Shown: piece after piece, positions 42,370 through 53,385 of the stretch
How positions within the stretch are numbered: position 1 is the first letter of the stretch
Layout: each line of letters opens with the position of its first letter
Source of the DNA: Ricordea florida
Lineage: Eukaryota > Cnidaria > Anthozoa > Corallimorpharia > Ricordeidae
Length of the DNA: 64,000 nt
Direction of reading: 5' to 3'
NCBI GenBank assembly: GCA_949710005.1
Contig: OX453272.1
Coordinates: forward strand, 18,480,262 to 18,544,261
Program-made: the position numbers and the translations under genes
Notes under the pieces: generated by a model
The model's input: only the letters and a program-made list of their open reading frames with translations
Database searches by the model: none
What the model was told of the DNA's origin: nothing

Positions 42370-42797
42370 TATGGCAAACTTACTGTCATACCTGTCGAAG
42401 AGCTTAATACTTGCTGGGAAAATGGCTTTGTTGTCTACAAGCTGACGGATGATTATGTCCGGCATCTGGATAAGGTATCAGATGACTTCCGGATGACTGT
42501 TTCTGTTCCTGATGTCAGTTCAACTTGTGAGGAGGATGAACATGAAGAAGTAGATGAGGAAACTGAGAGAGAACTTGTACACCTTCACGAAGTGCAAGAA
42601 TTACACTCAACAAGAAGAAGGATAATCCGGGATTCAAATGGTCAACAGATAACTTCGTATGCACAGCTGAGTGGGCACAGACAAAATGTCTCAAGGAGAA
42701 CCAGAAGGACACACCTACACCTGTACTGCAACTGGACAATGACAACATTGCAAGTGCTCAGAAAAATTCAAGCACTTCTAACATTGAGCAGTGACTG
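42370..42797 (+). pseudogene. C-terminal part of the NHL-family gene
   Basis: The frame resumes after the hAT with GKLTVIPVEELNTCWENGFV, VYKLTDDYVRHLDKVSDDF and an acidic segment EEDEHEEVDEETERE. A likely one-base shift near 42630 moves to WSTDNFVCTAEWAQTKCLKE and TPTPVLQL, ending with a stop at about 42795. AATTTGGAC and AT-rich sequence follow. Confidence 0.6.
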
Positions 42798-44095
42798 ACA
42801 TTTAAGCCTGATAAATTTGGACATATAGTATAAAAGAGCAGCTGAAATCCTTTTTCTGCACTGTTATGGTTGGAATTTCTTAAATTTAAGCACTTTGGGA
42901 GCCTAGGAAACAAACCATCTTGTCCCCAGGGTGTGAACTACAGTGCACCCCCCAGGTGAGCATTATATTTAACAATTATCCTGTGAAACCACACAGAATA
43001 TTGCCTAATCAGACGATATTCCGCAAGATTGAGCAGGATAATTGTTTTATTATTCAACAAATTGCCAACAAAATTGATTTTGCAGTGAGAAAAACTGTGG
43101 TCGTGCAGGGCTTTGGGTATGGCATGAATTTGTTGAATAATAAAAGCTTATATTATACAGTGACTAAAAAAAATTTTTTTGAAGAGAAATTTTAGGAAAG
43201 ATTTCTGCAGAGCCCCATTCTTGATTCAGTGTATTTCATACCAATACAAACAACAATCGTAGGAAAAAAAACAAGTCAGGAAATGGTAGGCATAATGAAG
43301 TATGGGTTTACAGAAATCTTGTTAAATTGTGTCTGAGATTCACAGTTATTCTGTGTTAGGGGTTGGAATATTGGCAAAAGTACTCAGAAAAATATCAATT
43401 CCCCATCCCTTGTCTGACACACCCTGGGGACACTCGTAGGTGTACAAACAGCTGCAGTGAACTCTCTCTGAACAGACACTCTATAAAAAGATGCCCTCTA
43501 AGGCCTAGTTCAAACAACATCAAACTTTTCATGTACCAAACCTAATTCCTCCATTCAGCTATTTAGATCTATGGAAAGGTCAACGTCTGCATCAGTTACG
43601 TTTGACAAGTGGAATTTAGGTCGACAGCATGGGTTGGTCTGTGCACGTCTTCAATAGAGAGTTAATTGATTTACGGCATTTCAAAACATACCTAACAAGG
43701 TTAAAAGGCTTAGCTTACCTGCGTGTGATCCATTTCGAAACTTCTCAATATTTAAACATCAATTTTTGCACGAGCTCTCTTCCTTTTCTTTATAAATTTT
43801 TCCCTTCATCTTGAAAATTTCCTAAAATACATCTCGAGGACAGATGGGTTGAACGAGAGGGCCCTGGGAAAGACACGAGTTACCAGTATCTTCTGGGTAA
43901 TTTTCAAGATGGCGAACGAAGCTGGCGATCAATGTAAAAAATGGGAGCTTTAGCAATCGTTTATTCAGTGAAGGGCTAAATGAAACAAGTCTTTATGAAA
44001 CATGGATTATGTTTGCTAGGCAAACTACAATGTGAGCCATAGAACTGAGCCATACAGGATGTCATGTTGAACCAATGTACAAATCTCCGGTGAGA
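42798..44095. other. No gene seen; one hairpin
   Basis: The 19-bp inverted repeat TTTTATTATTCAACAAATT (43045-43063) / its complement (43137-43155) surrounds an about 73-bp loop and may be a small foldback element. No protein is supported. Confidence 0.5.
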
Positions 44096-44215
44096 TTGAG
44101 CGAGTTTGTGCGAGATAACGCGAGTTTAGGCGAGTTAAGGCGATTTAAGGATAATTGAACATAATCTCAAGTTGCGAGTTAAGGCGAGTTAGGGCGAGTT
44201 AAGGCGAGCTAAGGT
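44096..44215. repeat. Array of GCGAGTTAAG-type decamers
   Basis: Roughly a dozen copies of GCGAGTTAAG and one- or two-base variants (GCGAGTTTAG, GCGATTTAAG, GCGAGTTAGG), mostly at 10-bp steps. It is interrupted once by GATAATTGAACATAATCTC. Confidence 0.85.
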
Positions 44216-44339
44216 CCCAGAGTAGGCCTATCCTCAGAGAAAAGTTCAGCTTCTAAATCTCCAGCGAGGAAAAAACTGTCCATAGTGTTGGTGAGGCAAG
44301 TGTTGGACAAGAAGCACAGTGGTCACAACATGAAGCCAG

Positions 44340-45215
44340 CGTCTTGCGCCTAACGATAAGACGAAAATTACTGTCCCCTGGAGAAAGATTCATCAAAGAA
44401 AAACATCATGCTGTTGAGGAAAAACTTGCCGAAGCAGCTGAAAAACGAAAAGTGCTAGAAGATTGTTACCAAAGAATAAAAGAGGCTGCTTCCAAAAATA
44501 ACCTTACTGGCCAATGATGCAGTAATTGCCATTACCGAAACCATACTGTTCACAGTTGTCAGATGGAAAAGTGCGAGTCAGTATTTTTATGTGGCAAAAT
44601 AACGCGACATCCTGACGAAAAGATGAAGCTCCAAGAGCAGAAGAACAAAATAAAAGCATTAGAAACATCAGCAACTAAACTTGAACAAGAACTGAGGTCT
44701 AGGGAGCAGCTTTTGATAGAGTGCAGGGGTCTGTAAACAAACAACTAGAAGACATGCTACTCAAAGAATACCCTGAAGAATATGTCCAAAATAATGCAAG
44801 AAATTGGCTGAAAATTCAACAGGACATTGCGTTTGTGAAGAAATCATTTAAGGGACCGCCTCGACGAAAAATTGTGAAATCTCTCCTTGAGAGAAAAAAG
44901 TCTGCTGAGAACGACAAACACCTTGGACTTAAGAGTCTTCCAGAACCTGGCACCACCGCAAACAGCTCAACTGCTGATTGCTTGCAAACCAGAGTCCGGC
45001 TTGGAAGCTACGCTGTAACTTTCCCTGATCGGCAAAACTTTACTAGCTCAACCAGTTTCTGCTTGTCGCCAAGTACAGCAGAGGAAGAGGAAAAACAGCT
45101 TTGCATGGCTAAACAGTTGTCTCTTGGTTCCATACCATTTGATAATGGCGATAACATTGAAGAAAGTGAGGAAGGGGCCAATATTTTGCTGTCCTTCAAG
45201 TCTTCAAAGGAATGA
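44340..45215 (+). pseudogene. Zinc-finger/coiled-coil protein relic
   Basis: The reading runs LTIRRKLLSPGERFIKEKHH and AVEEKLAEAAEKRKVLEDC, then a stop near 44517. In another frame it gives a Cys/His cluster (CSNCHYRNHTVHSC-like, MEKCESVFLCGKI) and the coiled coil KALETSATKLEQELRSREQL. A one-base shift near 44716 leads to SVNKQLEDMLLKEYPEEYVQ, NNARNWLKIQQDIAFVKKSF and a Ser/Glu-rich tail ending SFKSSKE at 45215. It adjoins the LINE ORF directly and might be part of its ORF1 or an unrelated host fragment. I do not recognise a named family. Confidence 0.45.
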
Positions 45216-45236
45216 ATGAAACTTTGACTTTGAATT

Positions 45237-48008
45237 TGTCATCTTAACGTGCGAAGCCTCGTCAATAAGATCGATGAAATCAGGGTGTTCTGCGAAACCC
45301 ACAACCCGCACGTTTTGTCTTTGAATGAGACTTGGTTAGATTCATCAATAAACGACGGCGAAATCCAGCTTCATGGCTACTCGCTTGTACGAAGGGATAT
45401 TTCACGCCGTAAAGGTGGTGTTCTTCTATATGTCTCCTCAAACCTTGAGTACAGGGTGTTTCAAGATCCCGTGTATGATCAAACGGATCTCCAATGTATA
45501 TGGATGGAAATAACACCTCCCAAAAGCAAAGGTTTTATTCTTTGTTCTTGTTATCGCCCGCCAAATGTGGATAATGAGCTGGCTTATGTTGTGGGCTTGA
45601 GAAGTATGCTAACAGAAGTGGCTGATTGTGGAAAGGAAATTGTCATTACTGGAGATCTGAATTTCGACTTGAAACAATCGAATAAACCCGCATCCACAAA
45701 GCGTTTTATTAACATGACTAAAGAGTTCGGCCTTCTGCAGATTGTTGACAAATATACTCGCGTAACTGAATATTCGAAGACCTTGATCGATTTATTCTTC
45801 ACAAATCGACCTGACCTTTACATCTCGGGAGTAATACCAGTTGGTTTCAGTGATCATTCTGCGATTTTCGCGGTTCGAAAACTTCATCGCTTGAAACCGC
45901 CTCCCCCGAGGATAGTTGAGACCAGAAATTTTAAACATTTTAATCGCGTTGCTTTTGTTGAAGATCTAAACAAGGTTCCTTGGTCCTTGGTGAATTCCTT
46001 TTCAGATGTGGAGGACTCATGGGACACTTTTAAACAGCTATTTACTGAAGTTGCTGATTCTCATGCTCCAAAAATCCACGTGCGAGTTAGGGGACAAAGG
46101 GTACCATGGTTGACAAGTGAGGTGAAACAATTAATGAAAGAAAGAGATTACTTTCATAAACTTGCGCTGAAGACTAACAATGAATCTCATTGGAGTTCCT
46201 TCAAGCGCCAACGTAATGTGGTGACTCTGAAGCTCAGAAGAGGGAAACAACGGTATTTTCGTGACCAGTTTCTAGCGACTAAAGAAGACCCCCGTGGGAC
46301 TTGGAAAAACTTGAAACAATTGCTTGGCGGGTCGAAAAGTACTGGACCCGTTACGTGCTCTGCGAATGAAGTGAAAAATAAGTGCAATATATTCAATCAC
46401 TATTTTGTCTCTTGCGCGGAAAACCTAAGGTCGACCAATCGATCTAGTGGGCAATCCTTTTATAAATGGTTACCTCAACAAGAACATTCAGGAGGTTCGG
46501 AGGTTCGAAAGATGCTTAAAGAATTGAAACCAAGGAAGGCTACTGGTATTGACGGTATTCCATCTCGTTTACTTAAAGACGGAGCCGATGCCCTGGCCAC
46601 ACCGTTATCTGCTATCTTTAATCTTTCTATCCAACAAACTGTGATCCCCGCGGAATGGAAAAAAGCGAAGGTAACCCCTTTACACAAGTCAGGTGCAAAG
46701 GATAACCCCCAAAATTATCGCCCCATATCAGTACTGCCTGTAGTATCTAAAGTCCTTGAAAGGCTAATACACAAGCAGCTCGCAAGTTATTTTGACGAAC
46801 ATGGCTTGTTATGTATGTCACAATCCGGTTTTAGAAGAAAACACTCAACTGAGACAGCTGTCACCTACTTCGCTGATGAAATTCTTATGAACATGGATAA
46901 GGGCGAAGTCACTGGCTCCGTGTTTATCGACTTGGCTAAGGCTTTTGACACGGTTGACCATGAGATATTGATTAGTAAACTGAAGTACTATGGTGTTTGC
47001 GATGAAAGCCTACCGTGGTTTGCGAATTATTTTTCGCGAAGAAAGCAAGTTGTGTGTATTGATTCTCAATCATCAGAGGAGCTTGAAATTACTTCTGGAG
47101 TGCCTCAGGGGTCCATTCTAGGGCCCCTGTTGTTTATTGTCTACATTAATGATTTACCTCGTTCTTTGAAACATTGCTCAGTGAACATGTACGCAGACGA
47201 CACAGCTATATATCTTGGTAGTCAAACTGTAGATACCTTAAATACTTATTTGAACCAAGATCTTGAATGTTTAGCCGAATGGCTAGAGGACAATAATCTT
47301 GTCTTAAATGTTACCAAAACTAAATCCTTGTTATTTACTTCTCAAAGGCACAAAGAGCGCGATTGTAAGCTAAGTTTAATTCTTCTAGGAAGGAAAATAT
47401 CCTGCGTGACTACCTTCAAATATCTAGGTGTCGTTTTTGACAACTTTATGACCTGGAAGGCTCACGCGGATTATGTGTGTAAAAAGGTGGCATGCAGAGT
47501 TGGTATTTTGGGCCGCATTAGAGGTTTCTTGACAAAAGAGGTGTCTATACTAGTTCACAATACGTTGATTCTGCCATTGTTTGATTATTGCGATGTTGCT
47601 TGGAGTGGTCTGTTACAACAAGACCAGGATAGATTACAGCGTCTACAACACAGATCGGCGCGTATAATTACGTGTTGTTCACGCTCCACTGAGGCAATGA
47701 ATCAATTACGTTGGTCGAGTCTTTCCAAGAGACGCTCTTATCATAAGGTCAAGCTTGTTTTTCTTTGTCTAAACTCTTTAGCCCCTAGTTATTTCTTGGC
47801 ATTTTTTACCAGATTTTCGAACATTCATAGCTATTCCACCAGGCAGAGCAGTAGGTTATTGTTACCTAGGGTGAAATCAAATTTTGGAAAAAACACGTTT
47901 CTTTTCAGTGGAGCAAAAATTTTTAATGAGTTGCCCACTGACATAACAAAAGCACAAGACACACAGACTTTCTGCCGCCGTGCAAAAGGGTTTTTATTAT
48001 CGAAATAG
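45237..48008 (+). CDS. LINE endonuclease-reverse transcriptase
   Basis: About 923 codons without interruption. The apurinic-type endonuclease domain has LSLNETWLD (near 24-31), ITGDLNFD (near 133-140) and GFSDHSAIF (near 200). The reverse transcriptase has ITSGVPQGSILGPLL near 612 and the catalytic MYADDTAIY near 645, plus FIDLAKAFDTVDHEI. A C-terminal domain ends CRRAKGFLLSK. The frame has no ATG before the endonuclease; the upstream limit is a TGA at 45231-45233, so initiation may depend on a frameshift from the preceding ORF, or the copy is 5' truncated. The catalytic residues look intact. Confidence 0.9.
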   Translation, partial: CHLNVRSLVNKIDEIRVFCETHNPHVLSLNETWLDSSINDGEIQLHGYSLVRRDISRRKGGVLLYVSSNLEYRVFQDPVYDQTDLQCIWMEITPPKSKGFILCSCYRPPNVDNELAYVVGLRSMLTEVADCGKEIVITGDLNFDLKQSNKPASTKRFINMTKEFGLLQIVDKYTRVTEYSKTLIDLFFTNRPDLYISGVIPVGFSDHSAIFAVRKLHRLKPPPPRIVETRNFKHFNRVAFVEDLNKVPWSLVNSFSDVEDSWDTFKQLFTEVADSHAPKIHVRVRGQRVPWLTSEVKQLMKERDYFHKLALKTNNESHWSSFKRQRNVVTLKLRRGKQRYFRDQFLATKEDPRGTWKNLKQLLGGSKSTGPVTCSANEVKNKCNIFNHYFVSCAENLRSTNRSSGQSFYKWLPQQEHSGGSEVRKMLKELKPRKATGIDGIPSRLLKDGADALATPLSAIFNLSIQQTVIPAEWKKAKVTPLHKSGAKDNPQNYRPISVLPVVSKVLERLIHKQLASYFDEHGLLCMSQSGFRRKHSTETAVTYFADEILMNMDKGEVTGSVFIDLAKAFDTVDHEILISKLKYYGVCDESLPWFANYFSRRKQVVCIDSQSSEELEITSGVPQGSILGPLLFIVYINDLPRSLKHCSVNMYADDTAIYLGSQTVDTLNTYLNQDLECLAEWLEDNNLVLNVTKTKSLLFTSQRHKERDCKLSLILLGRKISCVTTFKYLGVVFDNFMTWKAHADYVCKKVACRVGILGRIRGFLTKEVSILVHNTLILPLFDYCDVAWSGLLQQDQDRLQRLQHRSARIITCCSRSTEAMNQLRWSSLSKRRSYHKVKLVFLCLNSLAPSYFLAFFTRFSNIHSYSTRQSSRLLLPRVKSNFGKNTFLFSGAKIFNELPTDITKAQDTQTFCRRAKGFLLSK

Positions 48009-48190
48009 TTCTTAGTGATTGTCTCTTAGTATTAAGTATTGTAAATAGATTTCTAACGTAGTTCTTAGTTTTTAAAGTGTACATGAATTTGTATTTTTAA
48101 CTTAATGTTATCTATACAGGGCCCCCATGGATACCAGCCTTTGAGCTGAACGGGCTACCCTGTTTAAATAAAGTTTTACTTTACTTTACT
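45237..48190 (+). mobile_element. LINE (jockey/CR1/L2-group) with intact ORF2
   Basis: Starts at the endonuclease (CHLNVRSL) and ends with a short 3' UTR that has a stem-loop-like segment (AGGGCCCCC ... GGGCTACCCTG), AATAAAG at about 48168 and a TTTAC repeat tail at 48174-48192. The 5' end is either truncated or fused to the relic just upstream. A short tandem tail rather than poly(A) fits the CR1/L2 group. Confidence 0.8.
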
Positions 48191-48839
48191 TTGTACGGTA
48201 TTTTAAGTAGCCTGTGTGCTTTATTAACTGTTCATAACTTTACTGTTCTTGTAAGATCATAACTAGTTTCTGCCATGTCGACATCTTTTTTCTTTTGTCA
48301 TTTAAGCAGTAAAATGTTAGGATGTTTTGAAACTTTTTGTCGAAATTGCACATCGATTGTCGTTTTTTATCATGTGTACGTTTATGCAAGCACAAACTTA
48401 TCTACTGATCAATTAAACTAGCTGTTTTGTCCGATAAATTCAATAAATGGAAACGAACTTTAAGACAATATTGACTTATTATTGTAGTTGAATATTTGAT
48501 GGGGTATTATTCTGCGCTCGTAGTGTGTTCACGCCATACTATTTCATGCAAGCGAATGCACACAGCGAGCGTCCTCTAAGAACCGGACTTTCTAAAAATA
48601 CTGTAATGAAAAAAACTCTTGACAAATACATTCGGAATTGTGTTAGTAACAAGCCTTTTTACTTTAGGCTTTTCGCATTACATATTGTGATAATAACAGA
48701 GCAAAATTTGGCGGAAAATAAAACCGGCGAAACATTTCAAGTTTTATTTTTAGTAAACAAATTTATAGCCGAGTTTCACACAATTAAGTACAGTCTTTGG
48801 CAATAACATTTCTGGGTCAGATGACTACAATATTTTACT
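48191..48839. other. No gene seen
   Basis: AT-rich spacer. The 93-codon ORF at 48525 has no recognisable content. Confidence 0.4.
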
Positions 48840-49900
48840 CTATTTCTCACTCGTCCATGGCAATAACAATAGTACTGTATTTGTTCTTAAATGACAGTTC
48901 TGTCTCTCAAAAAAATATCCTACATGCTTGTAGTAGCCGAACGCGTCGGCCGCTGTTACATCCCCGATCGCTCTCAACACTGTGTATTCCAGGTTATCCC
49001 ACACTAGTTCCTGGTATCTGTACTTCAACAAATATTTCAGCCTCGAAAATACCTCCTCAACAGGATTCAGATCTGGTGAATACACTGGGAGGAAAAGAAG
49101 CTCCATTCCCAAATCATTTAGGAAGTTCGCAGAGCTCTTTCCGCTTCGCCATGATGCGCGGCTAAATTGTCCACCACAACAATGTTGCCAACTTCAAGAA
49201 TTAGTCTTATTGGATCAACTGTTTGGGAAACCTCATCAAAGAATCGTAAAAACTGTGGAGAGTTTGACGCTCCTTGTATGATGTTTCCATATTTTACTCC
49301 ATCATACCCAACCAGAAAGTTCAGGGTGAGGTTTGCAGTAGACAAGTATCTTCGCGCTTCCACGCAATCTTCAACGAAAGGTGAGAGACCAAAGCTTCTG
49401 TGACTGGCATCAGGCAGTTGAAAGCCTGACTCATTGAAAAACTTAACAGAGAAAGGATCTTTGTCTTCTAAATAGTCAATGTACAACTGAGTGCACACTA
49501 TATTTTTGGGAGTAAAACGCTCCGACGCACATTTCCCCAATCTTTTTTGGGAATAGTTGCGGCCACTTGAAAGTTTGTTCCTAATATTTTTGTTGATGTT
49601 GACAGTTCTCCGCAGTCACCGTGAATGGCCAAATCATCACGCAGTTCTTTAAGAGAGGACGAACCTCTTGGTTGCACCATGGTCTCTAACAGAATAGTCT
49701 TGGAAAGTACACTTAAGAACTGTTCGAATGTGATTCAACTTTTTGGAAGCCGTGCTTCCAGTCAAGTTGTACTGCTTAACGATTTTTGAAACTACAGCCT
49801 TACTGATGCGTAATCTTCTCCCAACTTCTGGAAAACAATAATCCTGCGCAAGTTCTTTTACTTGATTCCGCAAATCGCTTGAAAGTGGGACACATTTTTG
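48840..49900 (-). pseudogene. Tc1/mariner-type transposase pseudogene
   Basis: From the 5' end (49900) it reads a helix-turn-helix LRNQVKELAQDYCFPEVGRR and LRISKAVVSKIVKQYNLTG, followed by pieces in other frames (GSSSLKELRDDLAIHGDCGE). The next long piece holds SVKFFNESGFQLPDASHRSF, VEARRYLSTANLTLNFLVGY, and IVVVDNLAAHHGE with the second Asp. A frame change near 49115 leads to MELLFLPVYSPDLNPVEEVF with the Asp-Leu-Asn-Pro-Val-Glu box, then LKYLLKYRYQELVWDN. The order matches Tc1/mariner DDE transposases of a type common in cnidarians. At least three frame changes kill it. TIRs were not found. Confidence 0.75.
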
Positions 49901-50413
49901 ATAATTTCTTGCTTTCTAGTTGATAGAAAACATCTTCCCTTTGAGCAGTGCTGAGAAGGATAACTTCACATTTGGGTGGGAAAACTTCAAAGTTTGACGT
50001 CACATGAAAACATGTTTTGAGTGCGTGCGTTCACGGGTAGATGCAATTGACTGTGAACAAATTCAAAAAAGTGCAAGTATCTCTTTAAGAAAGGGCAAAA
50101 CCAAGGGCAAGAAATACACTGCTGGTGATCTAAAATCGGATGATAATGTAAATAAACTAATTCAAGTTGTGTGAAGTGTTTAGAGTATTAAAGAATCTGA
50201 GAGGATCACCACCATGTGTTGTGTTGGCCGACACATTACCGACAGTCTACCAACAGGTCACCGACAATTGGCTGACAGATACCTTACCATGGTGAAATCG
50301 TTATATCTGTGTTGGCTTTCAACAGATATAACTTGGTAAATGTTGTCCGCGATTGAAGCCAAAATAGCTGACTTAAAACGATAGAAAAAAAAAAATCTCT
50401 ACACGTGTTGCAA
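49901..50413. other. No gene seen
   Basis: Includes a short hairpin GTTATATCTGT...ACAGATATAAC (about 50311-50335). Confidence 0.4.
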
Positions 50414-50567
50414 TGGAATGATTTCCACACAACCCCCTAATTCATTATGCATGCAGGACAAATTAATTATGCATTTGCGCTATTCTTTTGAAGAACAATA
50501 TGTATACCCAAGGGAATCGAATATAAACATGGCTAATTTGTACTTAAAGGATGAAAAAAATCTCATT

Positions 50568-50613
<46 letters not shown>

Positions 50614-50830
50614 ACTTTGCCCTTTTTGCTCACACCGTGTTTGTTCCTGTTCGTCCCAGCTTTCTTCTTTTGATTCCTTTGCCCAGTCTATCTATTTCAG
50701 ATCCACTTTCCTTTTTCAGTCCTTTTTTGCCTCCTGCAGTCTGCCTTGAACTCCGTACCTAGGTAAACCTCTCAAATACTTGTCCCTGTTCTAGACCACC
50801 GAGCTAACGTGTGACGTTGCTGATTCACAT
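50414..50830 (-). repeat. SINE-like dispersed repeat, copy 2
   Basis: Aligns with 27667-28066 over its full length, including the TTAATTATGCAT block, the (CT)n run (50575-50611, longer here) and the tRNA-like head at the right end (minus-strand TAGCTCGGTGGTCTAG, about 50807). Both copies stop at the same place beyond the head (TTGCTGATTC), which argues for a discrete element. Confidence 0.75.
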
Positions 50831-50984
50831 AGGCAACAATGCGAACACTTAGTCCCTTGCATCTGATGACGTCACATACAAATTTGTATGCCAAATTAGA
50901 TACCACAATGCTGTAATAAAGAAGCGTGTCCGTGATTAGTGTCAGTATCTTGCTGCCAATCACTGTAACACCAATGTGTTACAG

Positions 50985-53330
50985 TTTACCCATGAACTTG
51001 GCATCCTGTCTTCTGCAGAACAGTCTCAGCCCCAGCAGCTTACCTCTGATACTTCTTTGACCTCAGAACCACCTCTTTCTTCAAGACAGGCACAACCCCA
51101 GCCCTTCCCTGGCACATCCACAATGCCCTGTGAATTTACTCCTTCCCCTTTGCTGGTCATGGAATCGCTGCCTACCACTTCTACTTCTTCAAGACAGACA
51201 TCTGGTGAACCTGCCTCTGCTCCTTCAGAGCAGATTCAGGTGGTAATCCAGCCTGACCAGGAATGTAAAATAACATTTGACAATTTTGATATTTATCAGG
51301 AAGTGCACCACATGACTAAGCAAAACCAGAACAAAGATACATTATGTCACAGTAATGAGCACTGAGAACTGAATAAGAGGATCACATCTTCGACGTGATG
51401 GGCCCATTTGTGACATAACTGCTTTGGAAAATGGCAAGTGTGTGCCTGATCAAGATGATCATACAAAGCAGAGGAACCATTACACAGTGTTGGTGGCAAG
51501 GATAGTCACTGCCAACATTACATGCCTTGAACGCCTCAACAAAGTGGTCAGAAAGCATATTCCACATCGTTACCAGAAGGAAACAGCTCAAGCCACTGAC
51601 ACAGTGAGTTATTTATTAATATGAAAAATGTTTGATGGAAGCTTTCTGTAAGGCCCCAAAGATAATTATTATTGTAAGGAGACTGACTTACTTTAGGCCA
51701 CCTTTACTAAGAATTTTGGGGACCCACTTACAAGAAGCACTGTCCAGCTCAAGTTGCAAAATTAATATTTGTTTGGCTTCCCATTGTTAAATGCATTGTA
51801 GATTGAAATCAATTCAAGTTAAATTTTTTCAATCAAAGTTAGAGTAATTCTAAATTTCCTTTTTTTTCTTAACTCTCATTATTCTTAGTCATTTACAAAG
51901 ATGGCAAGAAAACAATGGAAATGTCATGTAGGTTTAAAACACTTTAACCTGGATGTGATTTGAACCCAATACATAAGGGAACTTAAACTTATTGTTTGCC
52001 CTCAATGTGACATTAATTTTAAGTTGATTATAATTTCTTGGAATCATGACTACCAAACAATGTGAAAGACCAATCTTGTTATAAGAAGTAAAAATGGACA
52101 AGAACCATCTTATTATATTAAGGGTTAATGATAAAAATGTCAGAAATTAGCCATTAAATTATCATATATTTTTTTTTAGACTTTCCTTGGTGTACTCTGT
52201 CATAATGAAAATAGTGCAGATGGGATCATAGAGATTTTACAAGAACTCCACAACTATGTTCCGTACACTAGTGATGATGAGGAGAGGGTTTATGCTGATC
52301 AGGGGGTTGTTGGTGATCAACTCACAGTAGAAAGAGCTGTAAATGGACACGCGTTGATGAGTAATGGTTTCACAGCAGAAGAATGGCTAGAAAGACTACA
52401 CTTTGAGATTACAGACTGGCATGCTGGTAATAAATTTTTGCCTACGTGTATACTGTAGAAATTTACATTGACTGCTTTAAATGCTCTAAAAAGGACACCT
52501 CTCTTATGAATCCCTCTTTAAAAAGCCCTCTATCTAGAACTTTAACTTTTAACAAGCTCCTCCTCCTTACATATAACGAACTGTCTTGCCTGACAATTAA
52601 AATTATTCATGATAATATTTTAGGTTGTATTTGATAGCCTATATTTTCAAGCCTCCTCCAGGGACAAGTGCACTATGTACAGTGACCGCAATCTCAACAG
52701 ACAAAATGTTAAAGCATGTGTTGACTCTGCAGTGAAACCAGCCCACAGTTTCTTTGCCGCTGCTTGAAAGCAAGAGTGATTGCTGCTGCTTTGGAAATCC
52801 TACATCTGAATTCCATCGATGACACCTGCGATGCTGTTCCCAAGGCAGATGCTCCCAATACATCCAAAAGACAATTCTTACAAAAATTAGCCAGTCAGAT
52901 GGTCACTGAGCACATACTGAACACTGCTCAAAATGTAGCGCTGGCAAACAGAAGTGTTCAGGAGAACAGTCAACCCCAAAATGCAGGATCAGAACACTCT
53001 GGTGATTCTGATAACATGTTGGCCTATCAGAAAGCACTTATGGAGTATGGATTTCTACTGTTCAACTTCAAAGATTCTGTGAGTGAAGGAGATGGTGACA
53101 GGAATCTACGCAGTTGGAAATTTTTCTTACTTTATCTTAAAAATGACAAGCGCAGCACAAAGTATGCTCTACAAGCATTGTACTTATTGTTTCAAGTGAA
53201 TGCACTTCTGAGCCCAAAAGCAGCCCATGAACTGAATTGGAATCGGTCTGTAAAGTTAAAGAACTGCCTGGGTGGAACATCGGCAAGACCCTCATGCCAG
53301 CCCACATACAAGGCACTATTATCTTAAACA
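50985..53330 (+). pseudogene. DUF6589-type protein, broken gene
   Basis: Exon A (after TTACAG at 50984) is Pro/Ser/Gln-rich and then reads ITFDNFDIYQEVHHMTKQNQ. A stop at 51363 and a frame change precede GPICDITALENGKCVPDQDD and VRKHIPHRYQ, up to a GTGAGT donor at 51604. Exon B (52180-52426) reads TFLGVLCHNENSADGIIEIL, GVVGDQLTVERAV, FTAEEWLERLHFEITDWHAG. Exon C (about 52641 on) reads DKCTMYSDRNLNRQNVKACV, a shift near 52765, KARVIAAALEILHLNSIDDT, NLRSWKFFLLYLKNDKRSTK and YALQALYLLFQVNALLS. The blocks GDQLT, HNEN, SWKF and KYALEAL are hallmarks I associate with DUF6589, a family of unknown function common in cnidarian repeats. The C-terminal part is missing. Confidence 0.7.
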
Positions 53331-53385
53331 TACTATATGCATGTATACACGAAGTGATAAATGTACCTACCTCCACTAACACTTA

